Below are positions 1 through 7,883 of a stretch of DNA of 20,938 bases, piece by piece; the first letter of the stretch is position 1; each line of letters begins with the position of its first letter. The notes below the pieces were generated by a model, which searched no databases, was not told the origin of the DNA, and was given only the letters and a program-made list of their open reading frames with translations. The position numbers and the translations under genes are program-made. The stretch is from the IMG/VR virus record IMGVR_UViG_3300037584_001106, positions 1 through 20,938 of that record; one strand, written 5' to 3'. Origin of the DNA: a virus.

Positions 1-2540
1 GCTATCGCACCTGGCATTGTAAATGTAGCTAAGAAATCTCCAATTTTTTTCTCTAAGTCTGGTGTTATTTTTTGTTTTGCTGCAGCATCTAGTATTGCAA
101 CAGGAATACCAAGATCAAAAGAAAATTCTGGTATACCACCAAGAACATCCTGTAGATCTCTCTTTAGCTGATCTGTGTTATCAAAAGAAGTAGGAAGACC
201 ATTCTCTTTTCTCCACGCTTGATCACCTAGATACATATGAAACATGGCAGCACCAAGTAAAGGTTTGAGATCCTCTTGTGATCCTAGCTCATTCTTTATA
301 GATCCGTAGTCAACTTCACCATCTCTATCTTTTGCTATCTGATACCCTGCAAACAACATCATAGTCCCAGTGGCTTGACGTGCATACCTAGTGGCATCAT
401 CTTTAGCACCTTCAGTTAAACCTGATCTGTGTAACATCTCTCCAAGGATAGGGGCATAATCAGATACCGTTTGTAAATGGTTTCCTAAATACCTTGGAAA
501 GGGGATACCTGCTGCTGTTGATACCAAGAATGGTACTTTTCTATTTAAGTTTACTAAGCCTCTCGTAGTACTCGCTAGTACAGAGTCAGCACCCCTGAAG
601 TCTCTCTGCATGGTAAGTCTGTTTGCGTCATCGACAGCAAGGTTCAGATCTATTCCTTCTGGTAGGTCTTCTAACTTAGTGTTAGTTCTTAACCAGTCAG
701 ACATCGACATACCTTTATCTCTGAACTGTCTCTCTAGATTTCCGTAGAAGATACCCTCTTTAAAAACAGAATCAGAAAGAGTGTTAGCCATGTTTACAAA
801 CCTACCTACTCTGGCTAAAACTCCACTGCTTTCCATACCAACTTCAAGTCTCATCGCTTGGTTGTACAAGCGCATGGATTGTTCTGGCATTTCCTCTAAC
901 ATAATTTGACGTAGTAATTTAGCCTCTGTGTTGTTAAAAGAAAGACCTCTGACAACTGCTGTCATGTTAGGTATAAAAGTTTTTATTTGAGATGCGTCAC
1001 CAGTAATCCCTTTGTAGATAGCCTTGTTAACCTGGTCTACCATATCTGTTCCAATAAGGATACCTACGTTGGTCAAGTTACGCATTGTAGTAGCAGGTTG
1101 AGAAGTCATGAAAGATATTCTCATGGTGTCTAAGTCTTGCAATAACTTGTAACCAATACCACCTTTAGAGTTTCTGACTGCTGCTGCAGCTATCTCCTGT
1201 GCGTCTTGACTACTGATAGATGAAGCACCCTTAGAAAATAAAACATCTATATTAGATGCTTTATCCATATCTATCTTAGCACCACGTTTTATAGCACTCT
1301 GAAATCCTAGAGTCTGACCTGCTCTTGATACCTCAGATAAGTAGATCATAGAGAACTCATCTTTGGAAAGACCATACTCATCCTTTACCTTCTTGAGTAT
1401 CGTAAATACTTTTTGAGAATCTCCATCTCTCATCTTGTTGGCTATGGCCTGAGTAATTCTGATGTCACCACCCTTAGTGTCTAGCTTCAACTCTCTCATG
1501 AGATCTACACTAGCAGCAGCAATACCTCTCATTGTTTGTGCTGAAAGACCAGAACTAAACTCTGGGTTTGCCTTTGGATCTGACATTGAGTTAAGGATAG
1601 CTCTGCCCTTGGCTACACGTTCAGGGTCTAACCTACCTTTTATCTTAGCACCTTTTACTCCTGCACGAGCAGACAGTATATCTTCTATATCAGCTACAAT
1701 ATTCATAGCTTGTTTCTTCTCAGCGTCTGAAGCATCTTCTATAGTTTTAAGAGATTTTTTAGCAGCCTCTTCTGCTTGCTTCTTAAATGTAGTGTTTCTC
1801 TCCAACATTACATCGGCTACTTTTTTAGCTTTACCTCTACCTACAACACCAGAGATATAACCTGTAGCTGCACCAAAAGTTCCTTCAGTCACAGCGCCCA
1901 CAGTAGAGTCAAAGATTAAATCTTTTGTTGTGTACTCTGGACCTACCCCAAGCTCTTCCCTAGTTTCACCCTGCTGTTTACCCTGAAACCCAGAGACAGC
2001 AGCACCAGTACCTGTACCTATAGCCCCTTCTTTTAAGGACTGTCTTGCGATAGATGACTTAACTACATTCTTCTTTAGAGTTTCTTTCAGACCTGCTCTG
2101 ACAGCTAACTGAACACCCTTAGATGCTACTTTAGCTCCTACTTTTCCAAGACCAAAACTAGCAAAGCCCAAGTAAGTAGATGGTGCTGTAACCACACCCT
2201 CTGCAAAGTCTCCAAGACCATCAAAGAAACCTGTACCTGCTTCTTTAGAATTGTCCCACGCCTGAGTCAGCCTACCGAAAGCTTGTTTACCTTTGTAGCT
2301 AAAGTCTTTGTTGCGAACATAGTTTAAATCTTTTGTGGCAGTAACTTCGTTGACTGATTGTGCTCTCATGTGTTCTATAAAATCTTTAGTTAGATTTTCA
2401 AAACCCATTTCTCTCATTTCATCTTTGGTATACTTATACCTACCACCACTAAAGAAACTAACTAAGTCTCTTTTAAAGTTATCATCCTCAACAAGATTAA
2501 TAAAACTAGAGTCAGGTGCTTTTTGTACGTAAGTACTCAT
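1..2540 (-). CDS. Very large probable internal virion (DNA-ejection) protein, 3' end beyond the window
   Basis: Reading from the ATG at 2538-2540, the frame stays open to the left edge: 846 complete codons with no stop, so the C-terminus is missing. The start overlaps the stop of the 311-residue gene in a TAATG arrangement, with only a weak GAAGAG upstream as a ribosome binding site. Residues about 103-235 are rich in Gly and Ala, alternating hydrophobic and basic stretches (for example GLGKVGAKVASKGVQLAVRAG-like sequence near 130-150). Residues about 235-300 are highly charged and look helical (KKQAEEAAKKSLKTIEDA). I recognise no enzyme motif. Great length, helical character and a place at the end of the tail and transglycosylase gene run resemble the large ejection proteins of T7-like and marine podoviruses; that role is inferred, not shown. 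Confidence 0.8.
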   Translation of the reverse strand, partial: MSTYVQKAPDSSFINLVEDDNFKRDLVSFFSGGRYKYTKDEMREMGFENLTKDFIEHMRAQSVNEVTATKDLNYVRNKDFSYKGKQAFGRLTQAWDNSKEAGTGFFDGLGDFAEGVVTAPSTYLGFASFGLGKVGAKVASKGVQLAVRAGLKETLKKNVVKSSIARQSLKEGAIGTGTGAAVSGFQGKQQGETREELGVGPEYTTKDLIFDSTVGAVTEGTFGAATGYISGVVGRGKAKKVADVMLERNTTFKKQAEEAAKKSLKTIEDASDAEKKQAMNIVADIEDILSARAGVKGAKIKGRLDPERVAKGRAILNSMSDPKANPEFSSGLSAQTMRGIAAASVDLMRELKLDTKGGDIRITQAIANKMRDGDSQKVFTILKKVKDEYGLSKDEFSMIYLSEVSRAGQTLGFQSAIKRGAKIDMDKASNIDVLFSKGASSISSQDAQEIAAAAVRNSKGGIGYKLLQDLDTMRISFMTSQPATTMRNLTNVGILIGTDMVDQVNKAIYKGITGDASQIKTFIPNMTAVVRGLSFNNTEAKLLRQIMLEEMPEQSMRLYNQAMRLEVGMESSGVLARVGRFVNMANTLSDSVFKEGIFYGNLERQFRDKGMSMSDWLRTNTKLEDLPEGIDLNLAVDDANRLTMQRDFRGADSVLASTTRGLVNLNRKVPFLVSTAAGIPFPRYLGNHLQTVSDYAPILGEMLHRSGLTEGAKDDATRYARQATGTMMLFAGYQIAKDRDGEVDYGSIKNELGSQEDLKPLLGAAMFHMYLGDQAWRKENGLPTSFDNTDQLKRDLQDVLGGIPEFSFDLGIPVAILDAAAKQKITPDLEKKIGDFLATFTMPGAI

Positions 2541-3475
2541 TATTGATTATACTCTTCATTAATAATTGTTTCTTCAACATTGTCAGGAGATAAAGGCATT
2601 GGTCCCTGAAACGGAGGAGGAATTTTAAATGTTTTATAGCTCTCTGCAATATCCCTCAAGTCTATGCTTGGATCTTCGGTCAAAGCATCTACTCTTTCAT
2701 AAATATCCTTAATAACTTCAGCCCCACTTCTTGACTTTAATGGGTCAGACATCTCTTCTACATAATAATTTACTGCGTTATTTAATATTTCACCAGAAGC
2801 GTCTGGGTGAGTAAATTGTAACTGACCAGTTGCCTCATTAGTTGTTGTTTCTAACTGGCTCATTAAATTATTTTGTATAACTTCTCTAGCTGCTTTCAGA
2901 TCCGCAGGATCGTAGGCTATTAAAGCTCTTTTATTTATATCGAAAGATCTTATACTAGGAGCAGTAAGACCTCCTGTACTAGCTGAATCCATCAGAGGAG
3001 CGATAGCCCCCTCAAATTCTTCTTGAGTGTTAGCATATATAGCTTCAACTAATTTATCAGAGCTTGGGTCTTCCGCAAAACCTAGATCAAATGCGTACTC
3101 CATAGCTGAAGCAATTTTATCTACAGATAAATTCTGTAGTACTACCTCACTTAATCTCCTTATTCCTGCTTCATTTATTTTCTTATCAGGATCATCAGAC
3201 TGCTGAACTTTTTCAAGAGGTACAAGGATTCTAGCAAGAGAACCACTAGACTCAAGAACTGCAGCAGCTTCTTTTGTTATTCCAAAACCTATAGCTTTAG
3301 AAAGTCTACCAGATATTTCTTTTCTTTCAGCTTTGTTTCTCTCTATCCTCTCAAGTAAGATAGGTATAACAGTTGCTTTACGTTTCTCTAGAAGATCAAG
3401 CATGAACATATCATTACGTTCTTTCCTGTCTTCCATACGTCCTAATTCTTCTACCACACCTGCAAAAAATCCCAT
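2540..3475 (-). CDS. Uncharacterised phage protein, probable virion component
   Basis: This 311-residue protein is not one I can name. It starts two bases after the stop of the 168-residue gene (TAG-GT-ATG), with GAGGG about seven bases upstream of the ATG, and its own stop overlaps the start of the very large gene that follows, so the three are surely cotranscribed and probably translationally coupled. The sequence is almost entirely predicted-helical and charged: residues about 12-60 (ELGRMEDRKERNDMF, then LLERIERNKAERKEI) look like a coiled coil, and the rest alternates acidic and hydrophobic segments. There is no signal peptide, membrane span or Cys-rich site. The tail is acidic and Pro-rich. 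Position among transglycosylase and large ejection-like proteins suggests an internal or tail-associated virion protein; this is context only. Confidence 0.8.
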   Translation of the reverse strand: MGFFAGVVEELGRMEDRKERNDMFMLDLLEKRKATVIPILLERIERNKAERKEISGRLSKAIGFGITKEAAAVLESSGSLARILVPLEKVQQSDDPDKKINEAGIRRLSEVVLQNLSVDKIASAMEYAFDLGFAEDPSSDKLVEAIYANTQEEFEGAIAPLMDSASTGGLTAPSIRSFDINKRALIAYDPADLKAAREVIQNNLMSQLETTTNEATGQLQFTHPDASGEILNNAVNYYVEEMSDPLKSRSGAEVIKDIYERVDALTEDPSIDLRDIAESYKTFKIPPPFQGPMPLSPDNVEETIINEEYNQ

Positions 3476-3477
3476 AC

Positions 3478-3984
3478 CTATGCCCTCGCCATTAGTCCTT
3501 TGGGTTCTGGTTTAGGTTCTTCCAGATCCATTTCTATTTGTTCTTCTACTTCTGGCTCATCTACTGAGTCACTTAATTCCTGTTCACCTGATAAAACTTT
3601 TTTAGCTAAGTTAACATTCTGAGAATATCTCAACTCAGACTCACCTTCTTTATCATCAAAGCCGTGATCGTATTCTACTTCTACAGCGTCTAGTGTACTT
3701 GCAATAAATTCGTGTATCACAGGAGCAACAACAAGGCTTACATCTATACTATGTATACCCTCCATAACTGCACTCCTAAGTATACCCTCAGTAATAGTTC
3801 TTACGTCTACACCTTTATCAACTAAATAAACTATACCTTCCATTCTTTCTGGATCGTTTAATCTACTCAAATGAACCATAAGTGCTTCATCAGGATCAGA
3901 TAATTCAGGTGGTCTTTCATAAGGTGGGTTACGTGGTGCTGCTGTTAAAGACTGACCAGGAACAGGTGCATCTAGTAAAGCCAT
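3478..3984 (-). CDS. Conserved marine-phage protein of unknown function, probable virion component
   Basis: This 168-residue protein opens with MALLDAPVPGQSLT, a start I associate with marine phage proteins encoded beside internal virion genes, followed by a Pro-rich stretch (residues about 16-30). Residues 30-110 look globular and helical (ILRSAVMEGIHSIDVSLVVA is the most conserved-looking part). Residues about 135-165 are a very acidic, Pro-containing tail. It begins inside the TAATG overlap with the transglycosylase stop and has a strong GGGGAG ribosome binding site eight bases upstream of the ATG. No catalytic motif or membrane segment is visible. The function is unknown; the arrangement suggests it is made together with, and perhaps binds, the neighbouring 311-residue and very large proteins. 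Confidence 0.82.
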   Translation of the reverse strand: MALLDAPVPGQSLTAAPRNPPYERPPELSDPDEALMVHLSRLNDPERMEGIVYLVDKGVDVRTITEGILRSAVMEGIHSIDVSLVVAPVIHEFIASTLDAVEVEYDHGFDDKEGESELRYSQNVNLAKKVLSGEQELSDSVDEPEVEEQIEMDLEEPKPEPKGLMARA

Positions 3985-4667
3985 TATACTTCTCCCCTTA
4001 CTGTCTCATCTTTAGAGCTAAAAGAGAACTTGTTATAATAATCTTTTAGACTGGTCTGGTTAGAGTCCTCTGGATTATACTTCATGTTTGTGCTGATAAA
4101 CTTTTTCATACCTGTTATACCACCAAGATGGGCTACAGCACGAAGACCATCTTTGTCAAATCCCTTTGCTTTGTCACCAAGTTTTGCAATATTTTTATCG
4201 ATGTCAGATACGTGCCACTTCATAACATCTATTTGAATCTTTTTACTATCTCTAAAATCACTCATGCTAAAGTCTTTACCAGTTGCTTTCTTATAATCTT
4301 TTATTCTAGCCTCACCAAACTGACCAAGACCTGTATACTTTTTACCATCTTGTTTTGTTACTATACTTTTTCTACCAGAACTTTCAGCCTGTATTAGTCT
4401 AGATATAAAATCATTAACACTATCTTCACCACGAAGTTCAAAGGGTTTTGTCTCTGGTCTAAGTTCTAAAGCCTGATCAACTAACTCTTGTTGAAAGATT
4501 GTGTAGTCACCTGGTCTATACTTCTCTCTTTCAGGAGTAGTCTCAGGTTTTTTCTTAGGTCTTTTTCTGACAATACCACTTAACTGAGAAGATATAAGAT
4601 CTCCACTGGTTTTAGTAGGCATACTGAAAGCACCACTGTAACTTAATATTCTATCTTTATTATACAT
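3984..4667 (-). CDS. Lytic transglycosylase-like virion protein
   Basis: This protein probably cleaves peptidoglycan locally during DNA entry. The visible signature is that of an SLT/lysozyme-like fold: residues about 85-117 (from the start chosen here) contain FISRLIQAESSG with the likely catalytic Glu95, then a short insert and YTGLGQF at about 111-117, where G-x-Q-F is the usual substrate-groove motif. LRAVAHLGG at about 175-183 matches the later helix of the family. The N-terminal 70 residues are basic and Pro-rich. I chose the ATG at 4667 (227 aa) because GGAG sits five bases upstream at 4673-4676 and this start lies just beyond the stop of the 978-residue gene. An in-frame ATG at 4745 would add 26 residues with a hydrophobic segment but overlaps the upstream gene by 68 bases and lacks a spaced ribosome binding site. 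Its stop overlaps the next start. Confidence 0.8.
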   Translation of the reverse strand: MYNKDRILSYSGAFSMPTKTSGDLISSQLSGIVRKRPKKKPETTPEREKYRPGDYTIFQQELVDQALELRPETKPFELRGEDSVNDFISRLIQAESSGRKSIVTKQDGKKYTGLGQFGEARIKDYKKATGKDFSMSDFRDSKKIQIDVMKWHVSDIDKNIAKLGDKAKGFDKDGLRAVAHLGGITGMKKFISTNMKYNPEDSNQTSLKDYYNKFSFSSKDETVRGEV

Positions 4668-4672
4668 CTCTG

Positions 4673-4676
4673 CTCC
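4673..4676 (-). promoter_or_regulatory. Ribosome binding site that decides the transglycosylase start
   Basis: GGAG on the minus strand lies five bases before the ATG at 4667. It favours this start over the longer frame beginning at 4745, whose only purine run (AGAGG) touches its ATG with no spacer. Confidence 0.6.
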
Positions 4677-4677
4677 A

Positions 4678-7614
4678 CTAATTAAAAATACCGCCAAAGC
4701 TATCGCCAAAGAATATTTTAGTCCATAAAGATCCTTTTGCCGCATCCTCTTCAGACTCCAACTCCATCCTAACAGCCTCTAACTGTTTATCAGCTAGAAG
4801 AATATTAAGTGCTCTGTCCTTACCATTCTCTGAAGACTTAAAAGTATAATCCATCAAGTCCCTTTCTTTCTGCCAAAGTTCATCTAAGTTTTTACCAGTC
4901 AAAGCATTCATAGTTTGTGCAAAATCCATGTTGCTTTGGTTCTGTGTGGCAGTGTTAAGAGTAGCTATGTTCTGTCTCCATTTAGCGTTTGCTTGTGCAA
5001 TGACTAAACCATTTTGTGCGTTAAATAAATCACGTTGTTGTTGTAACCCAGAATTAAATTCACGTAAAGCATTAACACTGTTTACGTTAAACTGATCCAT
5101 AGCATTTATCTGGGTAGCATTAAACTGCTGAGACTGAGAATTTAAGTTAGCAAAAAACTGAGCAGTTTGGTTGGTGCTTGTAGCGTTAAACTGCTCTGCG
5201 GCATTCTCAGCAGCAGCGTCAGTAAACAACGATGATATATTTTGTTGTGCTTTAAAGATAGCAGTCTGTTGTTTATTGGACAGGTTAGCCATGTCTAGCT
5301 GTAAGAAGTTCTGAGCGTTAGCTACCTGTGCTTGTTGTAGATTACTTAACCCTTGTGTTTCTAGTGAAGATAACTGGGCCGCTTCAGCCAGGACTACAGC
5401 TTGTCGGTTACTGAGATTACTCAACTCCATTGTGTTAGCAGCCCTTGAATTTTCCAGAGCAACCTGTTGTTCAGCACTAAAGTTTATGTTAGCAATCTCA
5501 GATACTCTGGCTGCATTTTGTACTTTAGCTTGAAAGGCTTGATCAAAATCCATTTGCATGAATCTAGATCTTTGTTCAGCTTTCAACATAGCCATCTGTT
5601 GTTTGTTACCTGCATCAATTTGTGCGATAGGTAATGCTGCTTCCATAGCTGCCTGTATGATAGCCTGTCCTGCGAGAGATGAAGCACCAAGACCTCTCTC
5701 TGCCATTATTGCAGTGGCTCTACGCATAGATCCTGCAGCCCATGCAGGTGTGTTACCACCCTCAAACTGTTGCATAAGACCTGTTAGTTCATCTTGTATT
5801 GAAGCAGCCTGTACCTGTCCTGTTCCAAATGCTTGACCAACTTGTGCTTGGTCTACACCAGTACCAGTAATAACCTCTCCCTGTGGTCCTGTCTGTAAAG
5901 TACGAACAGGTGCTTGACCACCTGCTACCTGTTGTACAGTTTGAGCTTGACCCTGTGCAGCCTGAACGCCACTAACAGCAGTTGTGTCCTGTGTTTGACC
6001 TGTAACAGCCTGAGAAGGTGCTGCTGTTTGTTGAGGAAGTAAATCTTGTGTTTGTTTTTTAACGTCTGTAAATGTTGCAACAGGAGTAGCTTGATCTGCT
6101 GACATTGCTGTTGGTAGTTTAGTTACTTCAGCAGTGCCAGTTGTAGCAACTTCTGCAAATGGAGCTATGGGTGTAACCTGACCTGCATCTACTGGCATAA
6201 ACTCAGCAGCGGTAGGCATTACCATAGAAGTAGGAGCTTGTATAGGTTGCATTGTCTGAGAGACAAGACCCTGCTGCATACCTTTAAATTGTTCAGCAGT
6301 CAAACCACCAGTCTGAAACCCTTGAACAACACCACCCTGAGAACCGCCCATAACTGCAGAAGCGGTTGTACCTGCTGTGTTAGTATTTGTTGTTCCTGTA
6401 GCAGTATTTGCTGCTGTTGTTGTAGTGTCAGCAGCAGGAGTAGTTGTACCAGTTACATCTGTTCCTGATTTCTTAGTTCCCTCTTTGTAGAAACCTGGAG
6501 GAACATAGGTAGTAGCTTTTCCATTAAACTCAGTAACAGGAATACGTTGTCCTAGATCATTGACATAGTATACAGTCCTGTAACCTGTGGTAATACTCTG
6601 ACCTACTCCTGGTTGAGTTGTTACCAGTGATTGAGGAACTGCACCTGGAGTACCTGCATAATGAGACTTATATGTTACTTGTGATGGTACAGCAGAAACA
6701 CCAGATGATTGAACTGGAGCAGAAAAAGTTCCTGTTGTAGGTATCTGTGTTTGTGCAGTTGTATCTGTTCCTGTCTGGTAATTAACAGGACTTACTTGCT
6801 GTACTACAGTCTGTGGAATATTAGAATCAACTGTAGCCACTTGTCCTGCACCTACTTGCTGAACATCTGTACTAGGTATAACTGAAACAAAATCAGAACC
6901 TGCAACATCATCATCTAAGTCAGTTCCTATAATATCATCAATAGTATCATCAACAGTATCATCAACAGTATCATCGACAGTATCATCAACATCAACAGTA
7001 TCATCAACAATATCATCGACAGTATCATCAACATCAACAGTATCAGTAGACATACCTGCTTTTAAATTTTCAAAAGCACCTAAAACTCTAGTTATATTAG
7101 TATTTCTTTTTCCTTTTTTCTTAGGTGGAGTTGCTACTCTACTAGAGTTACCATCAATATCTATCTTCTGGATAAAGCTAGAGTTTTTACCTGATACAGC
7201 TAGGTACTGATTACCTTCAGCATCTGTGTGACTGTCATAAACAGCATACCCCCCATCACCTTGAGTAATAATATCGTCATATCTACTTCCTTTTGTTTCT
7301 ACTCCTCCCAGTATCATAGGAGCATCTCTAGTAGCATCACTGTAATTACCAGTTCGTGTACCTTGTAAAGAATTATACTTCTTAAGTATAGTATTACCTG
7401 CAGACTGAAGCTCTTTTAACTTTGTACTTGCATCACCCCTACCTGCAAGTGTTTGACCATAACGGTCTTTAGCATTCATTATCTTGGAGTAGTCACCAGT
7501 TTGAGCAGCTTCTAAAATAGCTTTTTCCCTATCCACAGCAGCTTGAGCGTTTCGAGCATCTTCATCCGCATATCCTCTAGTGTCACCGTATATGTCTGTA
7601 ACTTGTACTGTCAT
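4678..7614 (-). CDS. Large probable internal/ejection virion protein with acidic repeat and long 11-residue helical repeat
   Basis: This 978-residue protein has four visible regions. Residues 1-190 are mixed globular, with a basic PPKKKGKR patch near 163-170. Residues 191-236 are an acidic repeat of TVDD units. Residues about 240-620 are low-complexity, rich in Thr, Gln, Ala, Val and Pro. Residues about 623-666 are a compact Ala/Gly/Met helical segment (MAERGLGASSLAGQAI), followed at 667-908 by about 22 consecutive 11-residue repeats starting mostly with Asn, predicted to be a very long helix or coiled coil. The last 30 residues are acidic and then hydrophobic (WTKIFFGDSFGGIFN). There is an AAGGA ribosome binding site seven bases before the ATG. 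No enzyme motif is seen. Long helical Gln/Ala-rich proteins next to a transglycosylase are typical of podovirus ejection complexes, so that is my inference. A tape-measure role is less likely given the adaptor/nozzle genes. Confidence 0.85.
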   Translation of the reverse strand: MTVQVTDIYGDTRGYADEDARNAQAAVDREKAILEAAQTGDYSKIMNAKDRYGQTLAGRGDASTKLKELQSAGNTILKKYNSLQGTRTGNYSDATRDAPMILGGVETKGSRYDDIITQGDGGYAVYDSHTDAEGNQYLAVSGKNSSFIQKIDIDGNSSRVATPPKKKGKRNTNITRVLGAFENLKAGMSTDTVDVDDTVDDIVDDTVDVDDTVDDTVDDTVDDTIDDIIGTDLDDDVAGSDFVSVIPSTDVQQVGAGQVATVDSNIPQTVVQQVSPVNYQTGTDTTAQTQIPTTGTFSAPVQSSGVSAVPSQVTYKSHYAGTPGAVPQSLVTTQPGVGQSITTGYRTVYYVNDLGQRIPVTEFNGKATTYVPPGFYKEGTKKSGTDVTGTTTPAADTTTTAANTATGTTNTNTAGTTASAVMGGSQGGVVQGFQTGGLTAEQFKGMQQGLVSQTMQPIQAPTSMVMPTAAEFMPVDAGQVTPIAPFAEVATTGTAEVTKLPTAMSADQATPVATFTDVKKQTQDLLPQQTAAPSQAVTGQTQDTTAVSGVQAAQGQAQTVQQVAGGQAPVRTLQTGPQGEVITGTGVDQAQVGQAFGTGQVQAASIQDELTGLMQQFEGGNTPAWAAGSMRRATAIMAERGLGASSLAGQAIIQAAMEAALPIAQIDAGNKQQMAMLKAEQRSRFMQMDFDQAFQAKVQNAARVSEIANINFSAEQQVALENSRAANTMELSNLSNRQAVVLAEAAQLSSLETQGLSNLQQAQVANAQNFLQLDMANLSNKQQTAIFKAQQNISSLFTDAAAENAAEQFNATSTNQTAQFFANLNSQSQQFNATQINAMDQFNVNSVNALREFNSGLQQQRDLFNAQNGLVIAQANAKWRQNIATLNTATQNQSNMDFAQTMNALTGKNLDELWQKERDLMDYTFKSSENGKDRALNILLADKQLEAVRMELESEEDAAKGSLWTKIFFGDSFGGIFN
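4891..5616 (-). repeat. About 22 tandem 11-residue (33 bp) helical repeats
   Basis: Residues 667-908 of the 978-residue protein break cleanly into 11-residue units with no insertion, for example NATQINAMDQF, NVNSVNALREF, NSGLQQQRDLF, NAQNGLVIAQA. Position 1 is most often Asn and positions 8 and 11 are usually hydrophobic or aromatic. Units from different parts are close: NLSNRQAVVLA, NLSNKQQTAIF, and DAGNKQQMAML. Eleven-residue periodicity fits right-handed or nearly straight coiled coils. Confidence 0.75.
6907..7044 (-). repeat. 12-bp minisatellite encoding an acidic TVDD repeat
   Basis: On the plus strand the 12-base unit atcatcaacagt and close variants (gac for aac, aat for agt) recur, with an extra 6 bases (atcaac) at two places. 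A compound unit starting at tcatcgacagtatcatc occurs twice. It encodes residues 191-236 of the 978-residue protein, nearly all Asp, Thr, Val and Ile. The frame is preserved because every length change is a multiple of three. Confidence 0.85.
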
Positions 7615-7624
7615 ATCTTATTCC

Positions 7625-7879
7625 TTACTTTCCCATTGTCATCCACACCGCACCTGCAATAAACGTTAGCAGTGCGACAGTGGTTACTTTAACTACAGTT
7701 GACCAGACAGACTTACGTGTGTCACGCCATGCCTCTAGCAAACTTCTCATCTCTATAATATCTCTGGCAGCATCATCGTCAAGTAGCCCAATAGAACGTA
7801 GTGCCTCTTTAGCACCACGTCTAGCTGCGTTGTCTAGCATTGTCTCTACCTCTTCTGGTGTCAATTTAATATCACTCAT
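7625..7879 (-). CDS. Small single-span membrane protein, DUF6127-like
   Basis: This 84-residue protein resembles the small phage proteins grouped as DUF6127, recalled from the pattern TPEEVETMLDNAARRGAKEALRSIGL rather than from a search. Residues 1-50 are a soluble, helical, charged part. Residues about 61-82 are one hydrophobic segment (VTTVALLTFIAGAVWM), preceded by RDTRK and ending two residues before the C-terminus. This gives an N-in type II tail-anchored topology by the positive-inside rule. It starts five bases after the stop of the 662-residue tail protein and ends ten bases before the 978-residue gene; I see no good ribosome binding site, so it may rely on coupling. Small membrane proteins between tail and ejection genes can be holins, but one span with a large soluble part is also compatible with a virion membrane anchor. 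Function remains open. Confidence 0.78.
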   Translation of the reverse strand: MSDIKLTPEEVETMLDNAARRGAKEALRSIGLLDDDAARDIIEMRSLLEAWRDTRKSVWSTVVKVTTVALLTFIAGAVWMTMGK

Positions 7880-7883
7880 ATTG

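Noticed and set aside
1462-1860. 132-codon open frame on the plus strand
   Set aside because: It lies wholly antisense to the large open minus-strand gene that runs from 2540 to the edge, which I followed codon by codon without a stop.
6907-7044. CRISPR-like or regulatory direct repeat
   Set aside because: The 12-base units are contiguous, have no spacers, and keep the reading frame of the 978-residue gene, so they are a coding minisatellite.
7625-7879. Confident holin call for the 84-residue membrane protein
   Set aside because: It has one hydrophobic segment at the extreme C-terminus and a long soluble part, and no endolysin or spanin gene lies next to it; a holin is possible but not supported.
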